From assembly GCA_027488975.1 (NCBI GenBank), contig JAIYAQ010000029.1, positions 79,007-143,006 on the forward strand: 64,000 nt of DNA, given 5' to 3'. Shown piece by piece: positions 62,238 to 64,000 of this stretch; the stretch's first letter is position 1, and every line of letters starts with the position of its first letter. This DNA comes from Cyanobium sp. E1_MAG_00006. GTDB lineage: Bacteria > Cyanobacteriota > Cyanobacteriia > PCC-6307 > Cyanobiaceae. Position numbers and translations under genes: made by a program. Below the pieces are notes generated by a model, which saw only the letters and a program-made list of their open reading frames with translations, was not told where the DNA came from and searched no databases.

Positions 62238-62504
62238 TCAGCTCGGCTCGCTTCGGCGCTTTTGGAGGTGCTGGCTAAGAAGCCGGCGCCGTTGCAGGCG
62301 TTCGGCGCTGCCTGCAGACAGGGTGTCGAGGAAGATCTCGGGATGGCCGCCCAGTTGCTGGGTAATCGAGGGGCGTGGCTGCCCCTGCTGCCAACGCTCA
62401 TGGATGAGCTGGCGGATCAGGGAGCTTTTGTCCTGGCTGGTTTCGTCCAGCAGGTCATTGGGACAGTGCTCGGTGTCGGCATCGAGCCTGACGGTAAGCG
62501 GCAT
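62238..62504 (-). CDS. RHH-type antitoxin, apparently without partner toxin
   Basis: MPLTVRLDADTEHCPNDLLDETSQDKSSLIRQLIHERWQQ. Confidence 0.7.
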   Translation of the reverse strand: MPLTVRLDADTEHCPNDLLDETSQDKSSLIRQLIHERWQQGQPRPSITQQLGGHPEIFLDTLSAGSAERLQRRRLLSQHLQKRRSEPS

Positions 62505-62582
62505 GGCCCGCAGGGCTTAGCCCAGTACGACGAATGAGCTAACTGTCGTACGGGTTTTTGCATGGTTCCATCCGCATGCCGC

Positions 62583-63233
62583 TCACCCGTGCCAGATCTC
62601 CAGCAGATCGATCTGCAGCCCGGGAAACAGGGAGCCGGCATCGAGGCTGGTGGCGGCCTCAATGCGCTGGGGATCGCCACTGCCGCTGGCGGGCCACACT
62701 TCCACCGCCTGTTGTTCGGGAATCAGCAGCCAGCCCAGTTGGGCGCCGTTGGCTCGGTAGGCGTCCATCTTGCGGCGCAGGGCAGTGAGGCCACGAGGCC
62801 CCAGGTTGCTGGGGCTGGCCAGCTCCACCACCAGATCGGGGCAAAGGGGGGCAAAGCCGCGGCGCTCTTCTGGTGTGAGGGCCTCCCAGCGCTGTTGCCT
62901 CACCAAGGAGGCATCAGGGCTGAGCACCGAGCCATCGGGCAGGCGAAAGCCGCTGGAGCTGTCGAACACCTTCAGCGGTAGCCCTGCTGCGCGAACGGAC
63001 AGGCCCAGCAGGATCAGCAAGGTGCTGTTGCGAGCGCCGGTTTCACTGCCTGTAGGGGTCATATGGATCACGTGGCCGCTGGCATCGAGCTCCAGCACGG
63101 CGTCGGGGTTGGCCTGGCAGACGGTCTCAAACTGTTCGGCTGTGAGCTGCAACGCATCCGGCAGCAGCAACGGGGCCAGGGCATGCCCGTGTGGGTCGAC
63201 TGGCCTCGACGGCGTGGCAAGCGTCATTGTCAC
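62583..63233 (-). CDS. Uma2/DUF820-family putative restriction endonuclease-like protein
   Basis: LTAEQFETVCQANPDAVLELDASGHVIHMTPTGSETGARN..FRLPDGSVLSPDASLV..PDLVVELASPSN. Confidence 0.9.
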   Translation of the reverse strand: MTMTLATPSRPVDPHGHALAPLLLPDALQLTAEQFETVCQANPDAVLELDASGHVIHMTPTGSETGARNSTLLILLGLSVRAAGLPLKVFDSSSGFRLPDGSVLSPDASLVRQQRWEALTPEERRGFAPLCPDLVVELASPSNLGPRGLTALRRKMDAYRANGAQLGWLLIPEQQAVEVWPASGSGDPQRIEAATSLDAGSLFPGLQIDLLEIWHG

Positions 63234-63387
63234 TGGGCGGCGACATGATCAGGCTAGCCGGCGCCGTTTTCCTGATCCACGTTGGTGTGGCTGCACTACT
63301 CGAAGGTCGCCACTCATGGCCAAGCCTCTCACGGGGATCCAGGGTTGAGTTCTTCGATCAGCAGCGCATGGGCTTTGGGGTTGCCCT

Positions 63388-63822
63388 GGTTTCGCGGACA
63401 GGTCGATAGGAGTCACGCCATGACCCTCAGACTGTCCATCGATGACCAACCCGACCAAGACCTGGCGCCGGTTCACCGCGCTGCAAAGGCAGGAGGCCGT
63501 AGAGCTCTGCCTCAGTGAGTGGCTCAGCTGCACCGCTGTGGCCCAGCGGCTGGGACTGCCCAACAGCAGCCTGGCCAAGTGGGTAAGGCAGGCCCGTATC
63601 TATCGCGGCGAATTTGGCCCCCTGAACAGGATCAGTTCACCAGAGAGGAAAGGTCTGAACTGGCCCGGCTGCGCTAGGAAAACCGCGAGCTCAGGAGGGA
63701 GAAGGACTTTTTCAGGCTGGCGCCAGCGCACTTTGGCTTCCGGCACACTCGGCTGCGCCTCGTAGATGCAACGAGCAGCTGCCGGCGAGAGGTTTCGGCT
63801 GACTAGCTGTTCTGTCTCAGCA
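63388..63822 (+). mobile_element. IS3-type orfA remnant, copy 2, frameshifted
   Basis: ORF 63442-63765 MTNPTKTWRRFTALQRQEAVELCLSEWLSCTAVAQRLGLPNSSLAKWVRQARIYRGEFGPLN; ENRELRREKDFFRLAPAHF in another frame. Confidence 0.8.
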
Positions 63823-63899
63823 GGTTGTTCAGCTGACAAGGGGGTGTGAGGCCGCTACGGGTTGAGGTGCGACCCAGCAACCCCCGACCTCACGCCTCC

Positions 63900-64000
63900 A
63901 TGCATAGCCACCCCAATGCCCGCCTGACACAGCGCGGGCGCCTCCGGCTGGTGATCCAGTATCTGGAGGAAGGCCGCAGCCTCTCTGAGCTGGCCGCCGA
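63900..64000 (+). CDS. IS481-type transposase N-terminus (truncated by window end)
   Basis: MHSHPNARLTQRGRLRLVIQYLEEGRSLSELAA, typical IS481 N-terminal HTH. Confidence 0.75.
   Translation, partial: MHSHPNARLTQRGRLRLVIQYLEEGRSLSELAA

Overview
High-GC cyanobacterial chromosome segment, most like the Synechococcus/Cyanobium group judging by Psb27, cytochrome c6, an OprB/SLH porin, DUF1824, DUF2854, DUF3153 and KdpG-type genes. About 1-60.5 kb is mostly ordinary, densely packed housekeeping DNA: ftsI, CPBP protease, lepB, proS, psb27, purA, cobK, ssb, argB, priA, principal sigma factor, hemC, ClC channel, clpB, petJ and hemE. Accessory features of interest: (i) a complete kdpA-B-(F/G)-C locus followed by a stand-alone KdpD sensor domain, a separate histidine kinase and a NarL/LuxR-type response regulator instead of OmpR-type KdpE (35.6-42.9 kb); (ii) a MerR regulator divergent from a small cluster encoding two DUF3721 proteins, one fused to a ~10-aa glycine repeat (beta-solenoid-like) and ending in His-rich tails (43.5-45.0 kb), which is the best candidate for an undescribed system; (iii) decaying genes (GGDEF, HupE/UreJ and PPC/DUF296 remnants); (iv) a TacA/TacT-like toxin-antitoxin pair; (v) a mobile and toxin-antitoxin graveyard at 60.8-64 kb with two related IS3-type orfA remnants, a frameshifted DUF5615 toxin with DUF433 antitoxin, an orphan RHH antitoxin, a Uma2 protein, an 86%-identical 63-bp repeat, and the 5' end of an IS481-type transposase. 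No tRNA, rRNA, CRISPR array or intact prophage was recognised. All family assignments come from reading the translated sequences; no database search was run.
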